From contig CM037595.1 in NCBI GenBank assembly GCA_021018995.1, positions 98,049,491 through 98,113,490 on the forward strand: a stretch of 64,000 nt of DNA, written 5' to 3'. This DNA is from Chloranthus sessilifolius. Lineage: Eukaryota > Streptophyta > Magnoliopsida > Chloranthales > Chloranthaceae. Shown piece by piece: positions 32,135-44,095 of this stretch; positions within the stretch are counted from its first letter, which is position 1; each line of letters starts with the position of its first letter. Under the pieces are notes generated by a model. The model did not search any database. It saw only the letters and a list, made by a program, of their open reading frames with translations, and was not told the origin of the DNA. The position numbers were made by a program, and so were the translations under genes.

Positions 32135-34965
32135 TGTGACAGGCCGAATTTCTGCACCCGAAAACTCGTGTTATCAGAATCATGCTCTAGATGATCCCCG
32201 GAACAAATCAAAGAGTGTCTGCTCTCCTAGCAAAAATCAGAGCAGACACTGTCTAGTAGTGACAGATCGAGTCATCATATAAGGCTCAAAAAGAAAGGAA
32301 AGTGAATAAAATAATGCATATATGTAAATCAAAAGAATACATATCCTTCAAAAATGAACCAAGAAGAACCACTGGTGATGGACATCCATCACCCAAAATA
32401 ATGGTTCTCAATAGTGGTTCTTATAGAATGTATATGAATACAAGTATAACATCTATAGTAAAAATACATAAAAGTGGTCACTAGGCACACGGATAATCCA
32501 AAATACATATTTAGAATCCAAATACAAAACTAATACCCAAGCTACGAGTAGAACTCGTCAGCAGGGGTGTCAGTATCCTCCTCCTCTGCCTCAACCTCCG
32601 ACTCTAGCTGATACTCGGGATCACTCTCCGTGTCGGGAACCCTAGCCTCAGAACCTATTATATAGAAATAAGGTGAGCTAACCATCTAAGCTCAATAGAA
32701 GAAACTCAAGTAAATTGTATCAAAAGTGTAAAGCATGGCTTGCAGAATAGAAATGCAGATCAGATATCCATATCAGAAAATATAGACAGAAGAGCAGATA
32801 CTGACAGAAGATCAAAATGCGAAATTTTTAATAAACAGAGCAGATGCAGAAGTACAAGAACAGACTTAATCTCAAAGTAATCAGATGCATGCGTACAATA
32901 GTTATTGACTTAATTAATTCTATATACTTAATAACTCCGGTAAATATAGCACGTGGTAGCCAGATGTGTGCCAATGGATAACCCTGACCATCGTCGTTCA
33001 ATGAACAATTGCAGATGATGCATCAAGTCTCTACAAAGGAGAACAACTTGTGTCGAGTGTTTACAAATCAGATACACGAATATCTCGTCATGCCGGTCGT
33101 GGGTATCCTGCCACATCAAAGGGATTCATCACATGAACTTTAAATCAATATTCGTAAAGACCTCAGAATCAGATAGCAGAAACAGATGGCAGGACAGATA
33201 ACAAAGCTTGTATAACAGAAGAAACAAATATAGATGTTTAGAAAACCATGCAGTCGAAATTGGATACAAGTTAAGTTGAATTTCCCTTACCTCGAATCAA
33301 GTCTTTCTAAGCAAATTTAAAGCTTTTTAAGATGTCTTGACCTTGACCTAGATCATACGTATAGTATACTAAGTATCAAAACAGAAATTGATACACTACA
33401 CAACAATGTTTTTCCCAGAAAACCAATACAGGCAAAACAGGGGAATTCAATCGATCAATCTCCATATTTGATCGATCGGATTCATATTTGATTGATCAAT
33501 TCCTCATTTAATCAATCAGATGCCTTCCTTTAAGACAGACAGAACAGGGGAACTCGATTGATCAATCCCTCTATTTGATCGATCGGGTTCACATCTGATC
33601 GATCAATTCCTCATTTGATCGATCGGATGCCTTCCTCTAAGACAGACAGAATAGGAGAACTCGATTGATCAATCCCTCTATTTGATCGATCGGGTTCACA
33701 TCTGATCGATCAATTCCTTATTTGATCGATCAGATGCCTCACATCTACTCATTCAGAACAGATGGCATATGATCGATCAACTCTATGGTTGATCGATCGG
33801 ATTCTCAAGTTGATCAATCAATTCCCATTATTGATCGATCAATACCAACCATTTTACCTCTCAGAACAGAGGAAACCCTGATCGATCAATCCCTTAATTG
33901 ATCGATTGATTCCTAAATTTGATCAATCAATCCCTATGTTTGATCGATCAGATTCCAAAGGTCGAAATCTCATAAAAATGTTTGATCGATCAATTCTCAA
34001 TTGATCGATCAATTCACACCTGATCGATCACTTTTTAATTTGATCGATCAATTCCAAATTCGATCGATCAATTTACCCAATTGATCGATCGAGCACATCG
34101 GGCTCTAACAAGAAAACCACCCTTCTGTTTTAAATGGGCCTTTATAAAATTCGATCGATCAATTCCCAAGTTTGATCGATCGGATTACAGATTGATCGAT
34201 CAATTTCACAATTGATCGATCGGATATGGCAGTTAAGCTGTCATTAATGGGGTTTGTTGAATTCAAACTCATTTCAACCCTAACTGTTATGATTCTCCAC
34301 GAATCATTCCAGCCTCCATTACACACATATTTAAGACATCAAACTCATATGAAAACCCACAATAACTCACCTCTTTGAAGATTGCTTCTTGGTTCACGGC
34401 ATCCTAGGTCCACGAGGGTTTCAGATCCGAATCAGAAAGTTTGTCGCTTGAGCTCTCCGGCGAACCAAAGGTATAACTCTGCGCTAACACACAGGTGTGT
34501 TTTACTCTTTCAAACAGATTGACGTACTCACGTCCATTCACTTACGTTCTTAATCAGAGGATCAGAAATCTAGGGCTTCTCGAGCTTGGTTTCACAGAGG
34601 GAGTTTTCTAGTAATAGCTGGTAGGCAAGGATTCAGAACAAGAGTAAAGAGAAGAAGGATTGGGTATTTATAGCCTTCCTTCTCTTATAAGCTACTAATG
34701 GAAATATCTCAGATATTTTCATTTTAATATCTTTTGTTCTGATTTTGAGCACACACACACACAACACGCGTAGATGACATTCTACATAGGTCTAAATCGG
34801 ATCTTGGATTCGTGTCGCAAGTGATCTATCACTTCGCACGCTCACAGATTAAAAGTCTTGGTGTTAATAATCTTATTTTCAAAAATTTTAAATTTATCTT
34901 GATTTTCGTGTCGGGCATGGATACCAAAGCAGTCAGGAAGTTCTCAGAATTTTAGGGTCGTTACA
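32135..34965 (-). mobile_element. Ty3/gypsy-type solo LTR, 2.83 kb (fossil)
   Basis: Begins TGTGACAGGCCGAATTTC and ends GGGTCGTTACA, the TGT...ACA ends of long chromovirus-like (Tekay/Del-type) LTRs. A perfect 5-bp target duplication GTCTT flanks it (32130-32134 and 34966-34970). A TATA box on the minus strand (ggctataaataccc, about 34665-34680) suggests that orientation. No internal region remains, so recombination between LTRs has removed it. It carries the palindromic array 33430-34235. Confidence 0.85.
33430..34235. repeat. GATCGATC palindromic minisatellite inside the solo LTR
   Basis: Dozens of ttgatcgatcaattc / gatcgatcggat motifs. Three units of about 107 bp (starting near 33435, 33540 and 33645) share aagacagacagaa...tcctcatttgatcgatc. 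Shorter, more mixed spacings follow to 34235. Confidence 0.9.
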
Positions 34966-35773
34966 GTCTTAGATGTCATTCATTGTATTTTAATGTTAGT
35001 TATTCTAACAACCACTATTGTGGCCCTCTACTCTATAACCGTTCTCCATTTCAAATGAAAAGGATAAAATTTCATCTCAAAAAAAAAAAAAAACAGTCAG
35101 TTTGTGATTCAATGTCTTTGTCATAGATCTCAAAAAATACCCATAAAATCACATTTGAGTGTGATGTGTGACATATGATTCAAGGGCATTTTGGGGGGAT
35201 TTGTGACGCATGGAATAAAAAATAGACCGTCTGATAGGTGGGCCATGATCTAGAGATCTATTTTGTGAAAGATAGGTATGGAAAGTGATCTCTGTCATCT
35301 CATTCGAAGGAATCAATGGTTTTCAAGTGGTCTCGGACGTAGGCGCTTTCGGAGAACGTGTGGGCGCGTTTAGAGGTACCCTATATATAAAAGATTTGGT
35401 CAAACAAATTAGGTTGGGTCAAATTTGAGCCAAAGAATCTATTATGTCAATACATATGGTAAGCTTGGCCCAGCGAGGTTAGTGACCCGACCACTCGGCC
35501 AAGACCGATCCATGACCCATTAAAAAAAATATGCAAAGATGAGACATGGGAAATGTAAATAAAGAGTTGAACCCACAACCTATTAGGTAAAAAGTAAAGC
35601 AACATTAGTCAATTAACCAACTAAACAATTAGATTGAATCAATAAATTTGTACATTAAAAATTATATTAAGCAACTGAATGGTAAAGACTTCCAAGATTT
35701 GGGGGCCAAAATATTTGGGGCCCGAGGTGGCCGCCTCTTGGGCCTTGGCCCGGGGCCCAGCCCTGACTCTCAC

Positions 35774-35905
35774 TAGTGTGCCTAAATATTCTAGCGTTTG
35801 AATAATAGTATCAAATTTTGTTTTTGACAATATTTTGGTAGGAGTTGTCTTATTTCATATAAATTTTGAAAAACAATTCAAGAAAGTTTTTAGAAAATTT
35901 TGAGA

Positions 35906-35955
<50 letters not shown>

Positions 35956-36380
35956 AATAATAATAATCTCCTAAATTACATTAAAAATTTAAAATAAGAA
36001 GTGAAAAAGAAAAAGGAAAAAAAATTTAGTAAATGTTATGAGAGGAAAGACTACAGTCTGTTCTTTGTGATCTTTGCAGCAAAAAAAAAAAAATTAGATC
36101 GGCAAATGCAAATGAAAAAAAAAAATTAAATTAAATTAAAAGAAAAAGTGAAAAAGAGAAAAACATAGCTTCTAGAGGGTTTTTAACTTAACAACTGATG
36201 TAGAAAATTTGGGGCATCACGGGCTGAGGAGAAAAAAACCCGAAAAATAACAAAAAATAAATTTTCAATGAAAAATAAAGTTTTCAGCGAAAATACTGAA
36301 ATTTTATTCCACTATGGTTTGAATATTAAATAGTAAGGATACCTTCAAACACGCCCACCAAATCTTGAAAAGAACCCACA
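35774..36380. other. AT-rich unassigned stretch
   Basis: Contains a TA/TATG run (35912-35955) and A-rich tracts. The piece ggataccttcaaacacgccc at about 36338 resembles an F1 terminus (GGGTACC...). No gene seen. Confidence 0.4.
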
Positions 36381-36517
36381 TTGTCAAAGGGTCAATCTTG
36401 AAAGGGACCCACATATTTTCATTCTGAAAAGCAGCTCAGCCCACATAAGTGAGTGCTCCATTGTCAAAGGGTCAATCTTGAAAGGGACCCACATATTTTC
36501 ATTTTGAAAAGCAGCTC
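36381..36517. repeat. 57-bp direct repeat, 80-bp period
   Basis: ttgtcaaagggtcaatcttg...gaaaagcagctc occurs at 36381-36437 and 36461-36517. Confidence 0.85.
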
Positions 36518-36774
36518 GGTGGCTTTCTTCATCTCAGCCGAGTATGCCGACGATGCCGATAACGATGTCGGCAACTGTGGTGCCTATGTCGGTGATTCGG
36601 AGGAGGGAGAAGAAGAAAAAGCCACGAAACCCTCTTAAAATCCTAAGAAGAAGAAGTCATAAAGCCTACTTGAACCCTAAGAAGAAGAAGAATTCTTCTT
36701 TTTAGGGTTTCAAGGAATTTTCATAAGTTTAAAAGGTTTCATTCTAGAAGAAGTAGGATTCATTCCAATGGGTT

Positions 36775-38802
36775 TCATGTATCTCAGTTTCTACCCCTTA
36801 TGATCTTAACTTAAAATTGAGAAAGAATACTGGAAGGTGTGTTTCTCAATTAGAATATGTAAAGGTAATTGGTAGTCTAATGTATGCACTGCATCGTACT
36901 AGTCCAGATATTGCCTATGTTGTGAGTAAACTCAGTAGATATACTAATAACCCTGGTCAAGAACATTGGGATGCTATACATCGAGTACTCAAATATCTTA
37001 GAGGGACTATAAATTATGCCTTGCATTATCTTGACTATCCTGTTGTTCTAGAAGGATATAGTGATGCCAGTTGGAACACAGATAGTGAAGAATCAAAGTC
37101 TACAACTGGTTGGATTTTGACTATAGCAAGTGGAGCTATTTCTTGGGGATCTAAAAAGCAAACTTGTATAACTCATGCCACTATGGAAGTTGAGTTTATT
37201 ACACTTGCTGCAACATGTAAAGAAGCAGAATGACTTAAAAACCTATTGATAGACGTACCTATAGGGGATAAACTTGTCATTGCAATTACCATATACTGTG
37301 ATAATGAAGCGACTCTTAAACGAGCGAATCATAAGACATATAATGGTAAAAATAGACATATAAGCTTGAGACATAAATATGTCAAAAGTCTACTCAAGGG
37401 TGGAGTAATGACTTAAAATTCTGTAAAGTCGAAAGAGAATTTGGTCGGTCCTCGTTCGAAGGGCCTTGCAAGAGAATACTTACATAGGACATCTAATGGC
37501 AGTCTATAAAATAAAAGTCACATTCAATGGGAATCCAACCTAAGTTTTGTGAACCATCACTTAGGTTCAATGGAAAAAATAAATTGAACGAGTGATTGCG
37601 TTGGCACTAGAACAAACTATATGTTCAAAAATAACTCATTCCCTTATGTCTACCAAACTAGTGTTAATCCTGTGAGAGAAGATGAGATTGATTCTCTTAA
37701 TGAATCTATAGCCTTATTTAAGTTGGAGTTATATACAGGAGTCACTCTTGATAGATTCGCCTATTTGAGTGTGGAGGATGGGTCGCTTCCTATGGGGCAA
37801 TAGACTCTCCTAGAGCACTTAAGAAACTGGGGTAAAGCACATGGCCATAAATGTATTGGTTTTTTAAGAACACTAAATTTTATAAATTATAATTTGTATA
37901 GTATATCTGATTTATTGAATAAGGTCCTTAGTTCAAGACTATAAGTCACTAAGCAGCTTGATAAACTTTGATATACTTACACTAAGTGAAAGTTTAAATC
38001 TTTAAGATACTTTTATTTATGCATTATGATTTTCATATGCTCAAATAGATTATTTTTTAAAAACTTTTAAAAAATAGTGGGAGATTGTTATATATTTTTA
38101 AAACTTTTTAAAATAGTAAGAGATTATTGTATATTTTAAAAAGTTTTAAAAAAATTTCTTTCTTGATTTATTACAAGATTCACTTTTTCTTTTCATAAAG
38201 AGTTTTGACAAACTTTCTTTCTTGATTTATTTCAAGATAAACTTTTCTTTTGGTAAAAAATAAGTTTTGTGATAAAAATAAGCGTAACAAATTTTAAAGA
38301 ATTTTTCTCTTATCTTAAATGTCTAGTATTTTTAACTGATAGTTTTTTGTGAAAAGGGTTTTAACGGTTATCTTTTCTTATGAAAAGATGTCTTATCGTT
38401 TATTTTTATCTGAAAAGACAACTCTCTGAAAAGACACAAGAGATCTGAAATTTCTTCACCGTAATCTGGAAAGATAGTGGTTCGAGATTTTCTCTATAAA
38501 TAGAGATAAGATCTCCGTTAGAAAGACACAAGAAAATAAGAATTTCTTTCTTTCTTTTTGAGCAAATTACATAGTGTTCAAAATTCTTTTTTGTAAGTAC
38601 AAACATAAAAAGAATTCAGAGGGCTGGGCTTGGTTGTATCCCGAGAACGTGTTTGTTATTCTCCTTTTTTACTATCACGATTCTAACCGAAAAGAGGCAA
38701 ATAACGTTTAGAGAAAATATTATTATAACGTGCCTTTAAATTTTACCTTTGATTTCATCTCTTTTATTTTTGCTTTCATATTTCCAATAATTTTTTCCAA
38801 CA
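36775..38802 (+). mobile_element. Ty1/copia 3' portion (broken fossil)
   Basis: The RT-RNase H end of a copia polyprotein (RCVSQLEYVKVIGSLMYALH, PDIAYVVSKLSRY, YSDASWNTDSEESKSTTGWI, ISWGSKKQT, and the later YCDNEATLKRAN and NRHISLRHKYV). It is followed by non-coding 3' sequence, a purine tract agtgggagat and a 3' LTR. The 5' two thirds are missing; the left junction is at about 36775. At least two breaks in what remains. Confidence 0.88.
38086..38802 (+). repeat. 3' LTR of the 36.8-kb copia fragment
   Basis: 717 bp, TGTTATATATTTTT to TTTTTTCCAACA, directly after the purine tract. Contains tctctataaatagagataag as a TATA region. Confidence 0.8.
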
Positions 38803-38809
38803 GTTAACA

Positions 38810-39560
38810 ATTGTAATGGGTAATGAAGGAGAGGCCTGGGAATCATTTGAAACAATAGGTGCAATAGAGGGGTTGGGTAGAGAAGCAGAAGGGATAGGGG
38901 AGTTGGATATTGAGACGGGAGTGGATGGTGAGTGAAAAGATGAGGTGTTTAATTGGAGAGAAGAGTGTAGTTGGGCGGGAGGTGTAGAGGGACATGTACG
39001 TGGAGTGTAAGGAGAGGATAGGGAGGCACTGGCTGTAGGTGGGTTTGTGGAGGTAGGTTGGGATACTTGGAGAGGTTTATGTGAGCTTGCCTTGTGAAAG
39101 GTGGAGGGTCGAGTTAGCGTTGGCTAGAGGACTTTGATACCATGTAGAGTTTGTGGTAATGGTTGATTGATATTTTCCACTATATTTAATCCAAGTGTTT
39201 GGTACAATATATATAGGTTACATAGAAATATTTAGATGAATATATGTTGTTATAAGTTATTACAACCAAGCGTCAAAAAATCTCAAGATAACTAAGAGCG
39301 CAGAGATTCTCTCAACTGCCTTTGACTTTGTTTGGATCACTATCACGGATATGATCGTGTATGTCTTATAACCTTCATCTCCAACGCTTGAATGGTAAAC
39401 TTTATTTCCAATGCTTGAATGGTAAACTTGTTCCAAAGAGGGAAGTGCTTTCTCCATGTCCAATGCTTTGAGTGATACTTGTTCCAAAGAGACTTGGATT
39501 CAACAAGAAGTTTGAACACATTCCAAAAAAATCCCTTGCCCTATTCAAACCTTAATTAAA
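38810..39560 (-). mobile_element. copia-type LTR with primer site, minus strand (fossil)
   Basis: On the minus strand an LTR running from about 39560 to 39143 ends ...caaactctaca and is followed by TGGTATCAAAGT (39142-39131), a tRNA-iMet primer site. The next 320 bp (down to about 38810) is rich in codons for P, L, S and T, like copia spacer regions. It stops where the neighbouring copia LTR ends. Short repeats (gcttgaatggtaaact) occur inside the LTR. Confidence 0.55.
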
Positions 39561-39721
39561 CATTGTTGCGAATGGAAGAAAAGAAGTTCAACCATAAATC
39601 GACGAGGAAGAAGCAACAATCTATGAAGGTTAATATAACATAAAAAATCAAACTTTATTGTTTACTTGTTTGCAGTTGAACTACAATTAACGAAGCTTAG
39701 TAGAACATAAGCAATCAAGTG

Positions 39722-39772
39722 TGTAGTGTAGAGGTCAGAGGTTCAAATCCTTGCTTACCTATAGATAAAACA
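39722..39772 (+). mobile_element. SINE-like fragment, copy 3
   Basis: gtagaggtcagaggttcaaatccttgcttacctat then an A-rich end. The B box is degenerate. Confidence 0.4.
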
Positions 39773-40017
39773 TAAGCAGTCATTTACTTTGCTGCTTAAT
39801 TGTTTTTAAGTTGAACAAAGAATTTCGACATTTTCTACTGAAATGATATGATGAAGGTGTGTCTTCCTCAAAGAGTTCATGATGCAGATTACCACTCAAG
39901 GTTGGAGAATATATAGATCCATTTCTCTCTTTAATCTTTTTAATCTTGTGTTTTAGAACTATTGGAGAAAAATTAACAAAGAAAACTACTTTTCCCTAAC
40001 AACTATAAATTGTAAAA

Positions 40018-40088
40018 GATGATGGAAGGTTGAAAAATATTGCAACCTCAAGGTCACAATTTCGACCTCAACTTACATATCAAAAAAA
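40018..40088 (+). mobile_element. SINE-like fragment, copy 4
   Basis: ttgcaacctcaaggtcacaa ... caacttacatatcaaaaaaa, alignable with the copy at 22208. The B box is decayed. Confidence 0.5.
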
Positions 40089-40169
40089 TGAGTAGCTCTA
40101 TTAGCAGCTGCTGTATTATTGAGGAATGAGACAATAATTGACTGTTTTGAATGAGACAATAAAGAGAAA

Positions 40170-40395
40170 TCTTTGGCCCAATCTTTTACAAAGTGGATCT
40201 TGAGGCTATAAGCATCCCATCAGATGATCAATTTTTTATTTCACGTGGCACACATCCCAAAAAGTAACATGAAAATCATGTTTGAGAATAATGAGTGTCA
40301 CGTGATTTTCATGTCACTATTTGGGATATGTGCCAAGTGGAATATAGAATTGACTATCTTATGATATGTTTATGGTCTCAAAATTATTTAGGTGC
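40170..40395. mobile_element. F1 foldback MITE, copy f
   Basis: Core arms atcagatgatcaattttttatttcacgtgg / ccaagtggaatatagaattgactatc around cccaaaaagtaacatgaaaatcat and its mirror. Outer ends are eroded. Confidence 0.7.
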
Positions 40396-40516
40396 TCTCA
40401 ATAATTTGGTAGGTGCTACTAGAGTTATGATTTTATTAATTGATCGATGATTGAAAAAAGGCTAGTGTTATCACCACTCCACTTTATGTTACAACCACCT
40501 AAAGTAAAAAAATCCA

Positions 40517-40800
40517 TTGATTGCTTTGATTTAGATGACAGAGAATATTTTTTGTTCCGATCTTCCACACAACAAATCTTGAGATGATGGGCTTACCATC
40601 ACACACTCAAATATTAAATCGGCATGACACACATCCCAAAAAGGGAAGTGGACCATATTTGATAGTACACTATGATCACATTCATTTTTTGAGATGTGTG
40701 TCATGTGTAATCAACATCTGAGTGTCTCATGGTAGCCTTATGATCTTAAGGTCTATTGTGTTAAAGATTCGGACCAAACTTGGTTTCCATCCTCTTAGCC
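40517..40800. mobile_element. F1 foldback MITE, copy g
   Basis: gattgctttgatttagatga at the left, atgacacacatcccaaaaag / ttttttgagatgtgtgtcat at the centre, ggtttccatcctcttagcc at the right. Confidence 0.7.
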
Positions 40801-41062
40801 TTAAAAAGGGGTGCCACCTTTTGCATACGAAATCTGACCTTTGCAAGGAACCGCTAACACCACACATTGGTGATGGATGGCGTTTGTATCCATGCAGCGC
40901 CCTTAGTTGAACGGGTCGAACAACTAATACCAACTCATTGGTGATGGATGGACCTTTGACATTGAGACACGTGCAAACTATTTGGGCCTGTCAACGGGTT
41001 GGGGCAGGTCACTCCAACAGCCCGACCCCAAACCAACGACGGTCCAACTTTAGCATCTGTAG

Positions 41063-41250
41063 CATGGATAAAAATTTCGGCCGAAACGTTTCGGTTTCAG
41101 GCATGCCCGAAACGAAACCGAAACCGAAATCGAAATCTAAATCCATATTTGTATGGACTCCAAAATTTCAGCTGAAATTTCAGTCAAAATTTGAGTTTTT
41201 GGCTTCGATCATTCCCGAAATCAAAATTCAACCCGAAAGCTTGATCCTTG
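41063..41250. mobile_element. F2 hAT-like MITE, copy 3 (188 bp)
   Basis: Starts CATGGATAAAAATTTCGG, ends GCTTGATCCTTG. The 8-bp flanks ATCTGTAG (41055-41062) and ATTTGTAG (41251-41258) match at 7 positions. The interior is built of cgaaacgtttcggtttcgg-type palindromes. Confidence 0.75.
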
Positions 41251-41355
41251 ATTTGTAGGAATGCGTTATAATAGCCTGAAGGAGAGAAGCCAAAAGGGAC
41301 TTTAGAACACTGAAAACGTTGTTAACGTTTGCAAAAAGGCCAAATACCAAAAATG

Positions 41356-41860
41356 GAAAGAGAAAATTACCCCTCTTCAAAGTTACTTTCTTAAATCCTT
41401 CCCATATTTTTTGTAAATATTTAATAGGCCATTCTACTTAGAACTTAGTCATCTAAATGCCCCCTCAACCATAAATATTTAACTAAATATTTCTAATTTA
41501 AATGCAGATTTTATTATTTTTTTTAGATTAAAAATATTATTTATTTACTTACAAATTTTTATTATTTTTCTCAAAGTTTTTCTAATTTTTTGAATTTTTT
41601 CTAAATTTTTAATTATTTTTATTTTGACAAAAATAAATTTCTTACTTTTTTAATGCCATTTTTACTAGTTTATTGGCTTAGACCAACCCATTTTCTAGAA
41701 TCTTCTCCTTTTAAGGGTAATTTTAGTTTTAAGGTAGATATTTATAATTTAGTCTGTTTAGATAACTAAGTTTTTAAGTACATGTGTTTATTAGATATTT
41801 ATAAAATATAGAGAGGAATTAAAAAATTAGCTTTAAACTGGGGAGATTTTATAAATTTTC
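41356..41860. mobile_element. long-TIR Mutator-like MITE (F4), copy A
   Basis: Arms of about 130 bp (left ttaccccctcttc-like...ctaaatgccccctcaaccat; right inverted) around an AT-rich core. The flanks CCAAAAATG and CCAAAAATA (9 bp, one mismatch) fit a Mutator target duplication. Copy B is at 42296. Confidence 0.7.
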
Positions 41861-42030
41861 CCAAAAATAAAAGAAAGACCGTACCAAACTACCAATATTT
41901 TGTTGTGCTTTCAAATGTGTATATTGACTAAATTGTAGATTAATTAGTAAGCATATGAAAAATAGCTAAATCCACGTTTCACGTGTCGTCCAAATCGGCC
42001 CCTAAACCATGGACCATTGCAACAATTCAT

Positions 42031-42200
42031 ATAGCTCCAAGAAATATGATTCCAAACGAAGCACTTTTATGTATTAATGTGGAATAATGTCGTTAACAAA
42101 GCAGATTCGGTAACTGAAAATAGCTCCAAGAAAACTGATTCCAAACAAAGCACGCTTATGTATTAATGTGGAATAATGTCGTTAGCGAAGCAGATTCAGT
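42031..42200. repeat. about 80-bp tandem duplication
   Basis: tagctccaagaaatatgatt...taatgtggaataatgtcgtt...gcagattcggta is repeated once with about 10 percent divergence. Confidence 0.8.
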
Positions 42201-42295
42201 TTACCGTACAAAAACCGAAATTTTTGGCTTCGGTTCTACCAGGATCAAAACTAAACTGAAATGAATCTGCTCGATTTCGGTTCGAATTTTTCTTT

Positions 42296-43871
42296 GGGAA
42301 AATTTCTAAAATCTCCCCTTTTAAAGTTACTTTTCTAAATCTACCCCAATTTTTCTTAAATATCTAATAAACCCCTCTACTTAAAATCTAGTTATCTAAA
42401 TGCCCCCTCAACCTTAAATCTCCCCTTTTAAATTTACATTTTAAATGTCACCTTTACTATGTTTTCTTGAGATTTAAAAGTATTTAATCGTATACATATT
42501 TTTATTATATTTTGTCAATTTTTTCAATTTTTTAAATTTTTACTAAATTTTCAATATTTTTTTATTTTTATTTTGCATGAAAAAATCATAGTGACAAATT
42601 TCGTTTTTAGTAATTTTTCGGTGGGGGACCTTTGGGTACATTTCAGATTAATTTCGATACATTTCGGAAACATTTCGGGAAAGTTTCGGGTATTAAAAAT
42701 ATATAAAAAATACATTTAATATATTTTTTTTTAAATTAACAATTGATCCAAATAGCCAAGCACTGACGCTGAGCTCAAGCTTAGAACTATAGAAGACAAA
42801 TTGACAAAGGGTACCATTAAACTCACCCCTCTTTCTTCATTCGGCATGCATTGATCGCCTTTGAATCAGATGGTGGAGGTCGTTTTTCATCCCCATCTTC
42901 TGCACAATGGATCTATGGATCATGGAGTACCATTAGACGGTTGGTTTTTTATTACACATGGTACACATCTTAAAAAGTGACCCTAAAATCATATGACTTT
43001 CATCACGCTTAAACATGATTTTAGCGTCACGTTTTGAGATGTGTGTCATGTGTAATAAAAAAACCGACCATCTGATGGTATGCCAACGATTCATAGATCC
43101 AGTGTACAAAAGATGGATACGAAAAATGAACTCCACCATCTGATTCAAAAGCGATTAATACATACCAGGTGGAAGAAGTGGGGTGAAAAAGCAACTTTTT
43201 GGGGTGCATAAACGATAGCCATTGACAAGTTGCAGTTGTTTTCACTACGTTAGTCCCACATCAGTGATAAAAAAAAAAAAAAAAAAGAACACTCTCAGCC
43301 ACCTATATAATAGTGGATTCCTCATGCTTTACTATTGTGCGTTCTTTTCCACCATCCTCCACATCAAAAGTGGATACTGTCAGGTTGTTTGTCTTCTCGG
43401 CTAATTTTTGGCTTCTAAAAAGCTGAAAATTGGGGGGTGCAGGAATCACTTGTGATACACATATAGTTTAGAAAGATATATTTTTTAAAATAATTAAACA
43501 TTAATTATAACGAAATTTCGAAATTAACGAAAAGTATCGAAATTTCGACGAAATTTTTGTTTCACCCTTATTTCGACAAAATTTCATCGAATTTCAGCGA
43601 AATTTTTCACTATGGAAAAAATACGATTTTACACCTTTTTAATTTCATTTTTACTAGCTTAGTGGCCCAGCCAACCAACCTATTTTCTAGAATCTCCCCT
43701 TTTAAGGATAATTTTGGTATTAAGGTGGATATTTATGGTTGAAGCCTTGAGGGGGCCTTTAGATAACTAAGTTTTAAATAGAAGAGTTTATTAGATATTT
43801 TAAAAGGTATAAGGTGGATTTAGAAAAGTAACTTTAAAGGGGGGAGATTTTAGAAAGTCCCTCCCGCCCCC
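42296..43871. mobile_element. long-TIR Mutator-like MITE (F4), copy B, with nested F1
   Basis: Left arm gggaaaatttctaaaatctc...ctaaatgccccctcaacctt. The right arm mirrors it (aagccttgagggggccttta...gggggagattttagaaagtc). The flanks TTTTTCTTT and TTTTTTTTT are compatible with a 9-bp duplication but of low complexity. F1 copy h (42809-43220) and cgaaatttcg repeats (about 42620-42710 and 43500-43612) lie inside. Confidence 0.65.
42809..43220. mobile_element. F1 foldback (Mutator-like) MITE, copy h, best preserved
   Basis: Ends GGGTACCATTAAACTCACCC and GGGGTGCATAAACGATAGCC. The flanks ATTGACAAA (42800-42808) and ATTGACAAG (43221-43229) match at 8 of 9, which places F1 with Mutator-like elements. 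The arms from cctttgaatcagatggtgga / tccaccatctgattcaaaag pair closely around cattagacggttggttt and tctgatggtatgcc. Confidence 0.82.
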
Positions 43872-44095
43872 TTTTTTTTTTTTTTAAATCGCAACCGAAC
43901 CAAAATTGAAACAAATCAAAATTTTGGTTCTCGGTTCGGTTCCGACTGAAATGAATAGGTTCAATTTGGGTTCGATTTTTTTATTTTTTTTATACCGCAA
44001 CCGAACTGAACCCAAAAACTTCATTGTTTTCTTTTGATTTTTTATTATTTTTCTATATTTAAAGATAATTTTTTCAAAATTTTTTGTTTGTTTTT

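Larger units (their letters stand above)
31551..35095 (+). mobile_element. poly-A retroposon, copy 2, split by a solo LTR
   Basis: Starts gttgagagtcggaaaaagaa, parallel to copy 1 up to 32134, and resumes at 34966 with tcttagatgtcattcattgt to an A run at 35080-35094. The open frame shared with copy 1 is kept without indels up to the LTR insertion. Differences between the copies change many codons, so protein-level selection is not evident. Confidence 0.7.
31347..35382. mobile_element. F1 foldback (Mutator-like) MITE, copy d, split
   Basis: The left arm starts GGGTACCTCTAAACCCGCCC at 31347 and runs through cctttgaatcatatgac to about 31500. The right arm occupies about 35110-35382 and ends GTGGGCGCGTTTAGAGGTAC. 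Between the arms lies retroposon copy 2. These ends extend the family TIR outward to GGGTACC. Confidence 0.78.
30129..35765. mobile_element. hAT-type element carrying a four-deep nest (5.6 kb)
   Basis: Left end CAGGGCCAGCCTTGAGATTT and right end, read inverted, CAGGGCTGGGCCCCGGGCC. They are flanked by a perfect 8-bp target duplication ACTCTCAC (30121-30128 and 35766-35773), the hallmark of hAT elements. The element's own sequence is 30129 to about 30560 and about 35384-35765, AT-rich with no transposase. The middle is later insertions: two copies of a retroposon, an F1 foldback element and a solo LTR. Confidence 0.85.

Noticed and set aside
32560-32660. Acidic-peptide coding segment inside the 2.8-kb LTR as a captured gene
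   Set aside because: Frame is short and the second LTR has a similar cluster at the same relative place, so it belongs to the LTR family.
33430-34235. CRISPR-like array
   Set aside because: Spacing is irregular, spacers are themselves repetitive, and the context is a plant LTR; it is a minisatellite.
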